Positions 21,421 to 33,420 of a stretch of DNA of 64,000 bases are shown piece after piece. The notes beneath the pieces are model-generated. The model ran no database searches. It saw only the letters and a list, made by a program, of their open reading frames with translations, and had not been told where the DNA came from. The DNA lies in the NCBI RefSeq assembly GCF_032405125.1, contig NC_091072.1, positions 8,831,001-8,895,000 on the forward strand, given 5' to 3'. The stretch is from Capricornis sumatraensis (lineage: Eukaryota > Chordata > Mammalia > Artiodactyla > Bovidae). The position numbers and the translations under genes were made by a program. Every line of letters starts with the position of its first letter. Position 1 is the stretch's first letter.

Positions 21421-23285
21421 TGCACGTGTCTCCTGCTTAGAGCAATTGCTGATGGCTGGCCTGGGGAGTCTGTCTCTGGGGTCCCCCACGATCCAGTTGA
21501 TCCCCTCCTGAGGCAGCTCTGCCAGGGTCCCAGGTGACCTGCCGGGAGACTTCCTTCCATCCTGCCCTTCCCACATGGAGACCTTCCTCCAGAAACCCTC
21601 CTCCCTCCCTCATCCCCAGCCAGCCCTGCCCCCTACTCCTGTCCCTTCAGAGTCTCACTCTGGAGCATCACTCACTCAAGCTGGTGAGTGATTCCTGAGC
21701 TCCCGAGATGGGCAAGCTCCTGCAGAAGTGAAGCCTGGCGTGCACAGAAACTTTGAGATCCCAAAGGTGGGAGGAATTTGCCACAAGGAATAAAAGGCTT
21801 TGGAAATTCCCAAGAGAGAAAATCCTGCAAGCAGAGGAAACCGAGGGGAATTCCATGGAGATAGGGCCTCCAAGGTGGCTGTCAGGGAGAGGTTTGGTGC
21901 AAGGAGCTAAGAATGGAGGCAGAGGAGAGCATGGAAGGGCATCCCAGAGGAAGAGAACAGTGAGATCACAGCCCTGATTGGGTGGCACGTCATCAATCAG
22001 TTCAGGGCAGGAGAGGAAGGGAGGGGTGAGGTCAGGCTAGACAGGCAGCTGAAAGGGGGACCAAGAAGGGCTTGGGGATGACCTGCCAGGGTGTTCAAAG
22101 GACCTGGAAAGCAGTGAGCCAGGAAGGTTCAGGAGACTAACTCTTGCACCAGCATGTAAATTTCACAGGAGGGAGTCTGGAGGTGGCGGCGCCTCAGAGG
22201 TGGCCACTGAGTGGTCCAGGTAAGGAATGATAAAGCCCTGATTCGAGGCGTGAAATGGAAAACAGTGGATGCATGTGATGGTGAGAACTGAGGGCAGGAA
22301 CTGTCACTGACACTTCCTGAGCCCCATGTGGGCTGTGCTCTCGGGACTAGGCAGGATCCCGGTCCTGGCCTGCAGGACTGCCTTCCATGTGATGCTGAGG
22401 ACACGGAGGTACAGAGAGAGGTGAAAATGCTCACAGCTGTGACAGCAAGTGTGCAGTGGAACTGGGATAAGCAGCCAGGACAGCTGGCCCCAGCGCCTGG
22501 CTTCTGAACTGGGGGCTTCTCCTGCTTTCACGAGACCAGCTGAAGCAGGAGGCTTGGGAGGTGTGGCAGGGGTGGGCAGGGGGCTGGCATCCCTCCTGCT
22601 GGGTCCTGTGGCAGCATTTCCTTTGGAACTCCTGAGCCCACCAGCTAACCCTTTGAGCCCAGGGTGCCGGGGTAGCCCTGTGGTAGGGTCGTGTTGGCCC
22701 GACTCTCGGAACTGTCCCATCTCCCCTGCTTCTCATCCCTTCAGTGGAGCCTTACTGGTTCCCCTGTACACAGGGGTCTCTCCCCCCATAAACCAAAGCA
22801 GGAGCACCTCAGGAAGCGTGTCCCCATCTGAGCTCAAAGCACAAATGTATGGCAGGATGTTTACTTAATTTGCAAAAGCTTCACCACGGGGTTTCTTTAA
22901 GTGACTAGCTCCCAAGTGTATAGGGAAATTATTATATATGAAAACTTTTGCAGAAGGCAAAAACATATATGTAAATAAAGCTTTAACAGAATGGATTCAG
23001 ATGTACTGTACATGCTGAAGGTATCTAAAAATGCCTCCGATTTTCTTCTTGCTTTTCATATTTGTCTGTGAATTTAATGGCAAACATCAGTTATCTAAAA
23101 GAGAGTCTGTGTGTAGATGGTAGACTTGAATTTTTTAACGAGTCTAACTGAAGAAATGAAAATATAGTAAAGCTCACACATCCCAAACAGGACAATTATG
23201 GAATTGATTCTTTACATTCCCAAAGGATGTTTTGTTTTAGGAAGGAATCCACTAAATACAGTTTGCTATTGCATCGAAAGGGAAA
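21421..23285. other. ANK1 intron with old repeat remnants
   Basis: At 21880-22240 the text ('gaaccaggaaggttcaggag'-like, 'ccactgagtggtccaggtaa') resembles a dispersed old repeat also seen near 51-52.6 kb. AT-rich at 22920-23180. Open frames of 100-139 codons on both strands at 22300-22870 have no recognisable product. Confidence 0.45.
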
Positions 23286-23540
23286 GTGAAAGTCGCTCAG
23301 TCGCACCCGATTCTTTGCAACTATACAGTCCATGGAATTCTCCAGGCCAGAATACTGGAGTGGGTAGCCTTTCCCTTCTCCAGCGGATCTTCCCAACCCA
23401 GTGATCAAACCCAGGTCTCCTGCATTGCAGGCAGATTCTTTACCAGCTGAGCCACAAGGGAAGCCCAAGAATACTGGAGTGGGTAGCCTATGCCTTCTCC
23501 AGGGGATCTTCCCAACCCAGAAATTGAACCCAGGTGCTGT
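23286..23540 (-). mobile_element. Bov-tA SINE with partial tandem duplication
   Basis: A full reverse Bov-tA at 23286-23467 is followed by a second partial copy from 23468, starting again at 'agaatactggagtgggtagc'. Both copies share the non-consensus 'gggtagcct', so the second is likely a local duplicate with a 119-bp period rather than an independent insertion. Confidence 0.85.
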
Positions 23541-26030
23541 GTTATCACTGTTACTTTGTTAGGGGGTTGACTTGTCTAAATGCTGGTCTAATTTCCTTCT
23601 CCCGCTGGGTCTGTGGGCCTCAACACTCGCGTGGCTGGTTTCATAGCTCTCTGTGGAAATGAGAAAACCATTCCATGGGAAATGGATTTGGAATGATCAG
23701 AGGAGCTTTTTCCAGTGTGGCTGTTTTTGGAATGCCTCTACCACTGAGTATATATGGCGGCTAAGAATCTTAGGACTCTCTGATCCACTGACGTCTAGGG
23801 ATCAAGTCCATGAAATCCTTGAAATTGTGAACAGGATGGAATTCTCTCATCTACTTGGGGATCCAGACTGACGTCTTATTGACTTAGATTTGCATGGGTG
23901 ATTAGAGATAGAGAGGTCGTAATTCCAAGTGTAAAAATTAATGGCTGCAATATGCTATCTCTTGATTCAAATAAAATGCTTAGACCTTGATTCACTAAGG
24001 ATCTGAGACCACCACCTGAGAGATGATTCTCAGCAGGCAACACCTTCCCTACACAGGTGTTAGGAAATACCCAGGTGAGGGGCATACAGATATTTAGGGA
24101 CAGGCCTGCAGAACGCAGAAGTGACTCACTCTGAGTGCTGCTTCCGCTGGGAAATAAGATTTTATCTCACGGAGGTGGAGACTGGAATGGTTGGGTGACT
24201 TGCTTGCTGGCAAACAGATCAAAGGAGACAAGCAGGGGGTGATATGAGGAAGCCCGGAGGATGGCAGCTCTCTGCTCTCCCAGTTGAAATACCCATGCAG
24301 GGAATGCCAGGCACATCCTCATCGACACAGATGGGTGTTTCTAGTACATCCCCTACTTTTTTCCTGGCCCTGTATTTGACCTTGAGAGAGTGCACATTTC
24401 GTGTAACAGCCTTCCAGGAAATATTCTGTCTTCCATCAGGCAGCCCCCTAGAACTGGGGTGGGCTGGGGGCTGCCCTCCTATTTGGGAGGAGGGCAAGGC
24501 AGGCTCACCCCTGCGCTGCAGGGCTCCTGGCCCCTTTTGGCTGGTGTCTGGCAGAAGAAACTGGCGTCCGGCATCTGAAAGGTCTACCTTCTCTAAACCA
24601 AGGACTCAGCATACAACGACCGAGGTCCTTCTCTTGTACCAGTTATTTAAAACCCCAGTGATTTGCATTCTTGGGTTTCTTAGTGCCATTCCCCATTTGG
24701 CCAAAGAGGTTCTGACCACTCTGCCTTTGACCTTCAGGCAGTGGGGCCGGCCCCAGCTGCCTCATGCAAGCCAGGTGGTAACAGCCACAGACCGGCCCCC
24801 ACAGCCCCTACTGAATTTGTTCCATGCCCCCAGCACCTGCTCTCGCCTCCCGAGCCCTGGGCTCTGGGATGGGACCTGAACTTGACCTTCTGGACCTTGG
24901 CAACCTTGTGCCTCCCTTCCCCCACTCCCTTCTCCTGGTTCCCGAGCACACCCTGCACCCAGGAAGGGGAGGGAGAAGGGGCCTTCCGAGCAGACCGCAG
25001 GGGTGTGGACCATGCTGGACCAGAAGATGGAGACTTGTCTCTGGTCCGGTAAATACTACCGTATGACCTGTGACCTTGAGCTGGTCACTCCATCTTTCCG
25101 GACCCGAAGATGAAGGGTGGTTTCTGGGTCCCCAAATCTGTGCCTTTCCAACTCATCCAGGGCGTGCCGCTCTCTCTGAGTCCAGTTTTGGTTTCCACTC
25201 TGGCTGGGGTTAGGAATGCTTGCATGCTGATCCCTCGGCAGAAGGCAACAGCAGAGGTGTGGTGGGAATAAAGTGAGGGCGGGGAAGGACGGTGGTGAGA
25301 AGGAGCCTGAACACCAGGGCCAGGGAGCCCGGAAGGTGGTCTCGCCAGCTCCCTCTGTGCTGGCATCCCTGGGGTGCGGCCCCCAGGCAGAAGGCAGGTG
25401 ACACCACTGTCAGTAGGGGCTGGGGCCCTGTGGTATCCGGCCTGAAAGGGGCCCAGGGCAGGGAGTCCTGGCTGTGCATTCGGGATGGTCTGAAGCTGGC
25501 TGAGGGCTGGGATGGCGGAGGTGGCTGAGGAGGCTGGAGGGCAAGGGGCATCCCGCTCCCTATGGCAACTTCCGACTGCCTGTCTTCTCCTTTCCTGAGC
25601 CTTCCAAATGGAGTCCCCGGTTAAAACACAAAAGGAGAACTCTTTTCCCAGAGAGGGAGACTTTCCCACGAATGTAGAAGCACAGGGCACAGACATTTCT
25701 CTTTAGCATCGCTGGTAAGGGATTTCACCCGTTTCCCAACGAGGCATGGGAAGAAGTTAAATGTCGAAACCTCTTCTGGTTTTCTGTGTGTGCGTGGTGT
25801 GGCCTCTCCCCACTCCCACCAGCTTGTGCCCTCTAGAAGTGACCTCTCTGGCCAAACTGTGACACACCTGGCCACAGAAACGATGGAAGAGACAGCGGTG
25901 GAGACAGCGGTGAACCCAGCCGTTCTCTGCCCTCCTCAGCGTCCTGCCCACACCCAGCCCCAGACTCAACGCCTTCTGACCCACTGTTTATCTCCGTGTC
26001 TGATGTTGCCCTGACAGTGATGATCCACAC
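23541..26030. other. ANK1 intron, unique
   Basis: No repeat or exon recognised. 24.4-25.7 kb is GC-rich and holds long open frames on both strands (211 codons at 24244, 203 codons reverse at 25085), with no recognisable product and no splice support. Confidence 0.45.
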
Positions 26031-26108
26031 ACTCATACACACACACACACACACGCACGCACATGCACGCTTGCACGTACATGCATGCACACAGATGCAC
26101 ACACATAA
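26031..26108. repeat. (CA)n / CATGCA-type simple repeat
   Basis: An imperfect alternation of CA, CACG and CATGCA units. Confidence 0.9.
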
Positions 26109-26571
26109 TCCCTGAACAAGTACTGTAGCCCCCAGGCCTTGGAGTCCAGGAAAACCAGCCCCTGTGGCCCCAGGAACATCAACCACGCGGGTGGGAAGAA
26201 TCTAGTAAGAGGTAGGCGTCTGCTCCCCAGCTCCCCACTGTGGGGAGGGGCAGGTGTTGGGTGTAGAAGGATGAGTCATCCTTCCCGAGGAGGAGAAGAA
26301 GCTGGATGTTCTAATGATGAGTCACTCAGGTTAACTCAACAAACTCCTACGGGCACTTGAAAAATGTTCCTGCTATGTATGAATCCAGAGTCCAAGAGGA
26401 AGTCATGGAAAGACATTGGCTCCAACTGAAGAGGATGTGAACCTGGGCCTCTGATCTGGCCTGATTAGCCAGCTGGGCTCTAGGTGAGGACCCGGGAGGG
26501 CCTGGGAAGAGGCTGCGAAGGTCCATGACTTCAGCCTCCCTGGTTGGCTCCCAGACAGGGTCTGCTGCTGC
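26109..26571. other. ANK1 intron
   Basis: No gene or repeat recognised. Confidence 0.45.
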
Positions 26572-26790
26572 ATACTAAGTCCCTTTAGTCATGCCTGACT
26601 CTTTGGGACCCCATGGGCTGTGGCCCACCAGGCTCCTCTCTCCATGGGATTCTCCAGGCAAGCACACTGGAGTGGGCTGTCATGCCCTCCTCCAAGGGAT
26701 CTTCCTGACACAGGGATCAAACCTATTTCTCTAAAATCCCCTGCCTTAGCAGACTGGTTCTTTACCACTAGCCCTACCTGGGAAGTCCAT
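26572..26790 (-). mobile_element. Bov-tA SINE, diverged
   Basis: Reverse-orientation Bov-A body ('ccaccaggctcctctctcca') and tRNA head ending 'accactagccctacctggga'. A small insertion lies in the head near 26725. Confidence 0.9.
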
Positions 26791-26794
26791 TAAA

Positions 26795-27330
26795 GAGGCC
26801 AGGTTTGCTTTATTTTGGATGCTGGCAATATGGGGAGGGTGGACTCCTGTCCAAAAAGCGACTCCCCCTCCCAACTAACAATCACTGGGCAAGAGCTTTT
26901 ATAGATGGAGGGAGGGGGCTTCATGCAGAAACAGCAGAGTCAGCTCTGACAGTCATCTTCAAACTGGTGCTCAGTGGTCCGACCAGCATCACCTTGCTTA
27001 AGTAGAGTTACTCCTCAGTTCCAGAGTCTGTTTGTTTCCATCTCTCGAGGTCAGTTCTCGGAATTGTGGCAGCTTATGTCATGGGCACAGTCTGGTCATC
27101 ACGCAGTTAACCTCTTGCACCTGGGGTTTCAGTATCTGTGCGCCAGCTCACAGGATACGGCTCCGAATATTATCTACAGCCCTTGAGAAGGAACTAATGG
27201 TCCTTGGCTGTGCCCAACAACTACGTTATTATTTGGCCTCCTTTGGCTGCTCTCCTGTTCCCGCATGTTCTCACTTCTCTGATTAAGCTTATTCTTCGGC
27301 GAAAGTTTTTCTACCGACAAAAGCCAGGCA
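26795..27330 (-). mobile_element. Possible solitary LTR remnant
   Basis: The style of the sequence recalls ruminant endogenous retrovirus LTRs read in reverse: 'gctttattttggatgctggc', 'gcaagagcttttatagatgg', then 'ttatctacagcccttgagaa'. I cannot name the family and see no internal retroviral genes. Limits are guesses. Confidence 0.3.
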
Positions 27331-27999
27331 GAGGACATGGGGGTGAGGGCCGCAGTTTCCTGCTGTGTTTTATGTACACGTGTCTTATTGTCTTATCCCC
27401 TGCCCTTCCCCACCAGAAGGAGAGCTCTGTGAGAGCAGGATGTCTGTCTGTCTGAGGACATGCTGGGTCCTAGACAGTCCTGAAGCCTAATAGGCACACA
27501 AATATTTTTTAAAGAAACAAGCACATCTAACAACCATCATCTTATCTTCCCCTTGCATAACGTCAGTATGAGGGATGGGAGCTCCCTTCAGCCTCATGAC
27601 ATTTAAACCTCTATAGGCTGTACTATCATTGGGAATAAACTATTCTTTGATGTAGTTTTCATGCCATTCCCTAGAGTAAGTGTGCTTATTTTGTTGACTA
27701 ACATGCATATTTTTCATCAACAAGTGTCTCTGGATCCCTACCTTCTGTTTATGAAGTGTGTATTCCCTTTATCTTCTAGAACCGAACACCTAGCAAACAG
27801 GGGGCTTCAGATCAAATCGGTAGTGTTAAAATGGATCCCAGTGACTGCCTGAAAACTGGCAGCCTTTAAGGTTTGGTTCAGGATTCACTACTGGATGAAA
27901 GAGTCCCCCGAGTGCCTTATTCCCCTCTGATTTCAACTCTTGATTTGAATCTCTGGTACTTCTTGATGGAAACTCTTACTGCCTTAAAAAAAAAAAAAA
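27331..27999. other. ANK1 intron with L2-like piece
   Basis: An L2 3'-end-like piece is probable at 27408-27500 ('gagagctctgtgagagcagg'). A 15-16 nt A-run lies at 27985-28000. No exon recognised. Confidence 0.45.
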
Positions 28000-28560
28000 A
28001 ACTATCGGAATAGAGTTCACTTACAGTGGTGTGTTAGTTTCGGATGTACGGCAAAGTAAGTGATCCCGTCACACATACAGATATATTCATTCTTTTTCAG
28101 ATGCGTTTCTCTTGTAGGTTATTATAGGCTAAGAGTAGAGCCCCCAGTGCCGCACGGCAGATCCTTGTCGGTTATCTGTCTTATACACAGTGTGTGTGCA
28201 GGTTCATCCCAAACTCCTGCCTGATCCCTCCGCCCACGTTCCCCCTCTGGTAACCGTACGTCTGTTTTCAGCATCTGTAAGTCTGTTTCTCTTCTTTAAA
28301 TAAATCCTTTCGTATCATTTTTAAGTTGGATTCCACATATGAGGGCTCTCGTATATTTGTCTTTCTCTGTCTGAGTTATTGCACTTAGTAGGATCATCTC
28401 TAGATCCATCCACGTTGCTGCAGACGGCATTCTTTCGTTGGTTCTTCTGGCCGAGCAGCATTCCATTGTACATATGTACCAAATCTTTTCTTTAAATCCA
28501 TTCTTCTGTTGAAGGACTTCCTCATGGCCTTTTAATCGGACACTCATGGGGTATCTCTTG
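28000..28560 (-). mobile_element. L1 3' end
   Basis: Reverse complement of L1 3' UTR and ORF2 C-terminus. On the minus strand the frame reads ATWMDLE and TQTEKDKY, motifs typical of the mammalian L1 ORF2 end. Truncated and broken. Confidence 0.88.
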
Positions 28561-30123
28561 AGCTGTTGTCTTACTGAATCTTTAGCCTGTGTATTGTTCT
28601 ATGTATTTTCCGTATAGCTGTATCTTTCCCCTCTCCTAGTTTGCAATCTTCCCAACGCCAGGAACCACAGAAGATGCTTATCTGTGTCTTCTGTTGGGTT
28701 CTCAGGTCGCACACAGCAATTCAGCAGTTCATACTTCAGAGTGGAAGAGGGAAGGAACGAGACAAGCAGAGCCATTAGTACCATTGTCTTGTATGGATGA
28801 TTTTTCTCTGCTACCCTCATCCTCGAAACACTCACAGAACTCAAGGTTGATGTGAATATTGACAAATGATTTTCTTTTGGAAGTGCTGATTTGGCCTCTA
28901 GGTATCTGATTTCAGAAGTCCTGGAAATGTGTCTCTGATGGCCAAGAACTAACCACCTCAGTGATTACAGACATGATAACACTTGTTTTAGTGATAAATG
29001 ATTCACTGCCCATTTCTCTTTCTTTTTCTAATACTTAACCTTTATTTGGGGGTTCAAGTTGTGGGGGCATCGCTAAGAAAGGCCGTGTTGAAAAGTAGCT
29101 AGGGAATGGCTATCAAGAGTGATTTTAGAGTAGAAATGAGGTCTTCATGAAGTCATAACATTTTGGAGATGGCAAGAGAATGAAAACATCTATAACATTT
29201 TATTTCTTTAAAAAAGATATGAAGCCAAGGTTTCAGAGAAGGACTGTCTAGTCTGCCTTCATCATTATCCAGATGAGAAATGTCTAAGTGAGAGACAAAT
29301 CTCAGAATTCACCCATGGTGGCTGGCGCTTTCTGCAGATGAAGTCGGATAGAGAGAAACGTAGATTGGCCTGATGACTTATAGCTTATTTCCTCACCTTT
29401 TTATTTAAATAATCATAAAAGGACTGATATAAATACTGCATGAAAAGATATTTGAAAGAGAAGCCAGCTGGAATTCACAAGAGGATTAAATAGAGAGATA
29501 ATGGTCTCTATTCAATTATTAAGAGTACTATGACGAGCCCTATGTGACATATCCTGTGTAGCATCTGCCCTGTTGCCTTGGTAGTAAAGAGAAAATAGCA
29601 CCGGGAAGGCAAAGGCAGTTGCCAACGTGCTTTTCAGTGGTAACCACTAAGTACCCTGTTGAAAGGAGCTTAAGAGCATCTTAAAGGACAGAGCCTGCCT
29701 TCCTGTTGTCAAGTTGTGAAAAACAGCAACCTTCAGGGGCTAGTTGGTGGGCTGGGTGGTAGTTTAATTGGGTTTGATTGCCTTGAAACGTTTTGGCTCC
29801 AGGAAGAGAGAGAGGAAACCTTTTCAGTCAGCATTTGGCTGTCAGGGCCTGAATGGAAGGGGTGAGAAGTTGGTTCCACCGCAGAGGATCCCCAAGGGCT
29901 GCACTGCCTCGGGCTGAGCACGCAGGGCAGCCGGGGAGGCTTAGCACCTGTGGCCTGGACCTCCCTTCGCCTGGTTTGGAAGTGGGTGTCCCCGAAGTCA
30001 CAGTGATGATTCCAGAGAACTCAACTGGGGAGCCTGGGATTAAAGTCAACCTTAGTCTGTGCATTTCCCTAACCCTCTGGGAAGGACAGTGTCAATCACC
30101 TCTTATTAAACCTTTAATGTAAT
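28561..30123. other. ANK1 intron, unique
   Basis: No repeat family or exon recognised. AT-rich from 28.9 to 29.6 kb, more GC-rich afterwards. Confidence 0.45.
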
Positions 30124-30375
30124 GAAACGGAAACAGACTTACAGACACATAGAGCAAGATAGTGGTTAGCAGTGCAGGTAGGGGCTTAGGAGATACAAAC
30201 TCCTATGTATAAAATAAATACAAGGATATATTGTACAGCACAGGGAAATAGAGCTAATATTTCATAATGACTCTAAATGGAGAATAATCTATGAAAATGT
30301 TGACTCAGTATGCTGTATATCCGAAACTAATATAATTACTCAACTACACTCAACGAAAAAATAAAACAAAAAAAC
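30124..30375 (+). mobile_element. L1 3' end
   Basis: Sense-strand L1 3' UTR: 'acaaggatatattgtacagc', 'aatggagaataatctatgaa' and an A-rich end. Confidence 0.88.
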
Positions 30376-33284
30376 TTTGGGGGCCTGGGTTCATAGAAAC
30401 AGTGGTCTAACATTCTGCATTAAACATGCCTTAGAGCAGTGGCTAGGGTCTTTTCTGATTATAGAGAATGGCCACATTCATAGACAGGTCCTAGTTGCAC
30501 TCAGATTTCCAGGATTGAACAATTCTTTCTGGAAAATTCTGAATTTCGTGTTTCTCACAAACCCTAAACACACCTTCGGCTCATTGAATCAAGCAAAACT
30601 CAGAGCAACTGCCTCTACTCTGCCCCGCATACCAGCCAGAGCATCGTATCACTGTTCGGTGACTTTGGGTAAATTACTTAATGTCTTCATGCCTTAGCTT
30701 TGTCTTCTGTGCAATGGGGACAATGATGGAAGCTACCTCATGGAGTGGTTGTTAAGGATAAAAGATGTTAAGACAAGTGAAATGCTTAGAATTGTGCCTG
30801 GCTTGTAAACTTCAGCTATCATTATTTTTGAATCATGTCTTTCTCCTGCCTTTCATCATCCCCATATCGAATTGTCATGATGGTGAAGTATCACGGCCAT
30901 GGAGCATGGAAGGGGTCACCCAGCGTCACCTTCCCAAGCCCCAGTTCCTAGTGGATGTCTCTGCCAAGCTGGGAAAGCCTTGCTACCCAGGCTGGACAAA
31001 CTCAGGGGCAAAGGCCACTCTGGAATCCTTCAGGCAAGTCTCCATGTAGCTAACAATGGGCCACCCCCTCCTGGCTCTGTCTCTTTAGGGAGAACTGTTC
31101 ACATAAAGCCCAGCCATGCAGGGCTGTCAAGGCTGACGCTTGACCGTCCTTCAGAAACTCTGGTACGACGGGTTTCATTACTGATAGACAAGCCTGTTGC
31201 ACTGCTTGAAAGAAAACAAGGGTTTCCGTGTTAGCATGTGCGCCTGAGAAGTGAGTGCGGTTGCACAGTTTCTCCAGCGTGTCCACCTCTCCTCCTCACC
31301 CCCCCAGGTTGCAGGGCAGATTCCTGCGATGTGAGGAAGCACTGGGGATAGTTTAGTTAATGGGACCATCCGACAGGACATCACATTGCATCGCACGTGT
31401 GTTTTCAGAAACGTGCAGTTTCCGCCCCAGGTCTGGGCTCTGCACTCAGCAGTCAGGCAACATGATCTGAATGTAGCTAGCACCTCACACCATGGAGAAA
31501 GTGAAGTGTGATGTTCTGATGGGGGCCAGTTCACTTGCTGATGGGGGATTCTCTTGGAATGATACCGACGCCTCTCATGACATCTCACGCCCCCTCCCAG
31601 CCTCCACAGAGAGATGTGAACTGTTGCAGACCTGAGGAGCTGGAGTGGCTCTGTGGGGCCCGGACTGGCAATTTAGAGCTGATGGAGATTGTGGGGGAAG
31701 GGCTGGGAGCCACAGGCTGGGGTGGGGGACTCTTGTCTGCAATGCAGCCCCCCTAAGGACCGTAACCTCCCCACTCAGAAAACCACAGTGGTCCCTAGGC
31801 TGTATCCACAGGCACCATTGTGGCTTACAGGGAAATGAACAATTGGGTCAAATAGCCCTGGACATCTGATTATTTTTTCACTGATGTGACATTTACAAAT
31901 CTGAACTGATCAATTCAGATTCCAATTTGGCTAACGTTCCTGGAGCCTCTGGTGTGTGGGCAGAATCATGCTAACACTCACGTCTTGTTTTGACCCGGCC
32001 TGGCCAAAGCTCCCGTTTGGTTGAGACACGTACTGAGAGATGCTTCCATGCTGGGCACAGGGGCTCTGAGATGCACAGAAGAAGATGCCTCATTGCTTCT
32101 TTACTGCCCTGTCCGGTGGCCCCAGGGCTGCTCAGCAGAAGCACTTCCTTGTTCTCAAGGCAGTTCATCCTTTAGGAGTTCCGGGTCTATGTCTTACCCC
32201 AAAAGAGAAATGGATAGTGACGCTGAAACTTGTTATTGAACATCAAACATTCTGTTCTCTTTGTTTGGCTATTTGATGAGAAACTGATGTTGGCTTCTCA
32301 CTATTGGGGAAATAATCTCGTTCCCTGCAGACACGCCCCTCGAGCCCCCTCCCCACCTTCTCTCCAGCACAGGGCAGGATTTCCAGGGTGGGGACTGGGC
32401 ACAGAGACCCTTTCAAGGGTCAGGGTGTTTTTTTTTTTGCTTCCTCCTGTTGGCAAGCTTGGCTGTGGGCTCACAGGACTAAGGGGCAGGGGGAGAGGGG
32501 GTTTCCAGTTCTGATCTGAAAACCAGAAGAGAGGGAGGTGACTGATACATATAAAGGCAGGCTGATTTTTCACACTGAGAGGGGGTATATTTTTAAAATC
32601 TCAATACTGAAACACAGACCCAGCAGGCAACTCAAGGCTTCATGGTGAGTGGGCAGCTTCCACAAGGTCAGGTCCCAGAGGGGCCTGTGATGGACAGTTG
32701 GTCTCTAGTTCCAGCACGGACGGGAACCCCTGTGTGTAGGTGAAGGGAAAATCCTAGGTTCAGCTGCGCACTCCCCGCCTCCCCGCTGCGAGCTCGGGTT
32801 TAAGGCTGGCCCTCCCTGGAATCCATGTAGCACCTTCTCGTAGGTTTAAAAATAGACTCCAGGCCTGCCAACCCTCTTAAAAGGAACATGATGAGCGGTG
32901 TGCCAGCATCGTAGGACCTGACACCCGGCTCCCATCAGCTCCCTAAATAGACCCCGGGCTCTGGGTCCCGCGGCCACTGAACTGACTGCTGGGAACTCCC
33001 CACACAAAGTTCAACAGGAGAGCAAGCCGGGCTCTCTTTCCCTCGCCTCTCTCGCCCTCCTCACTTTTGCAGGTCTGAATTTCTCGGTCCACTGGATTTC
33101 TCGGTTCATTCAACATGACAGCTGTACCATCTGTTCTGTGAAGTCCCTCCCTAATTAACTGGAGAGGGGGCCAGGGCAGGAGGGTGCAATGCTGTCCACA
33201 AGAGGGAAGACATCTCCCCCCCGCCCCCCCGCAGCAGCAACAATGCTCTAGACAGTTCGCAGAGTCCCGGGGTGGCTGACCGCT
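30376..33284. other. ANK1 intron with MIR fragment
   Basis: A MIR on the + strand lies at about 30650-30830 ('gactttgggtaaattactta', 'aattgtgcctggcttgtaaa'). The remainder is unique. Sequence from 32.7 kb on is GC-richer and leads into a GATA-motif cluster. No exon recognised. Confidence 0.5.
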
Positions 33285-33420
33285 GCCCCAGGTGCAGATA
33301 AGCCAGCCTGCCTTTCTCAGTAAAGGGCGGAGCCCTGGCGCCCACCCTTATCGGCCTTGGACAGAGACTCGGGGCCGGGGCACCTCCCTGAGTGGGTGCG
33401 GGGCCCAGCAGATAGAAGAA
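33285..33420. promoter_or_regulatory. Candidate erythroid enhancer (GATA cluster)
   Basis: Within 136 bp lie AGATAAG (33296-33302), CTTATC (33347-33352, reverse GATAAG) preceded by CCACCC, and GATAG at 33411, plus an E-box CAGGTG just before the first GATA. GATA and CACC-box motifs together mark many red-cell enhancers, and ANK1 is a red-cell gene. This is inferred from motifs only. Confidence 0.35.

Noticed and set aside
24244..24879. 211-codon + frame in intronic GC-rich DNA
   Set aside because: No recognisable domain, no splice or promoter support, and open frames overlap on both strands.
25085..25696. 203-codon minus-strand frame
   Set aside because: Low-complexity proline/serine-rich text with no recognisable product; likely chance.
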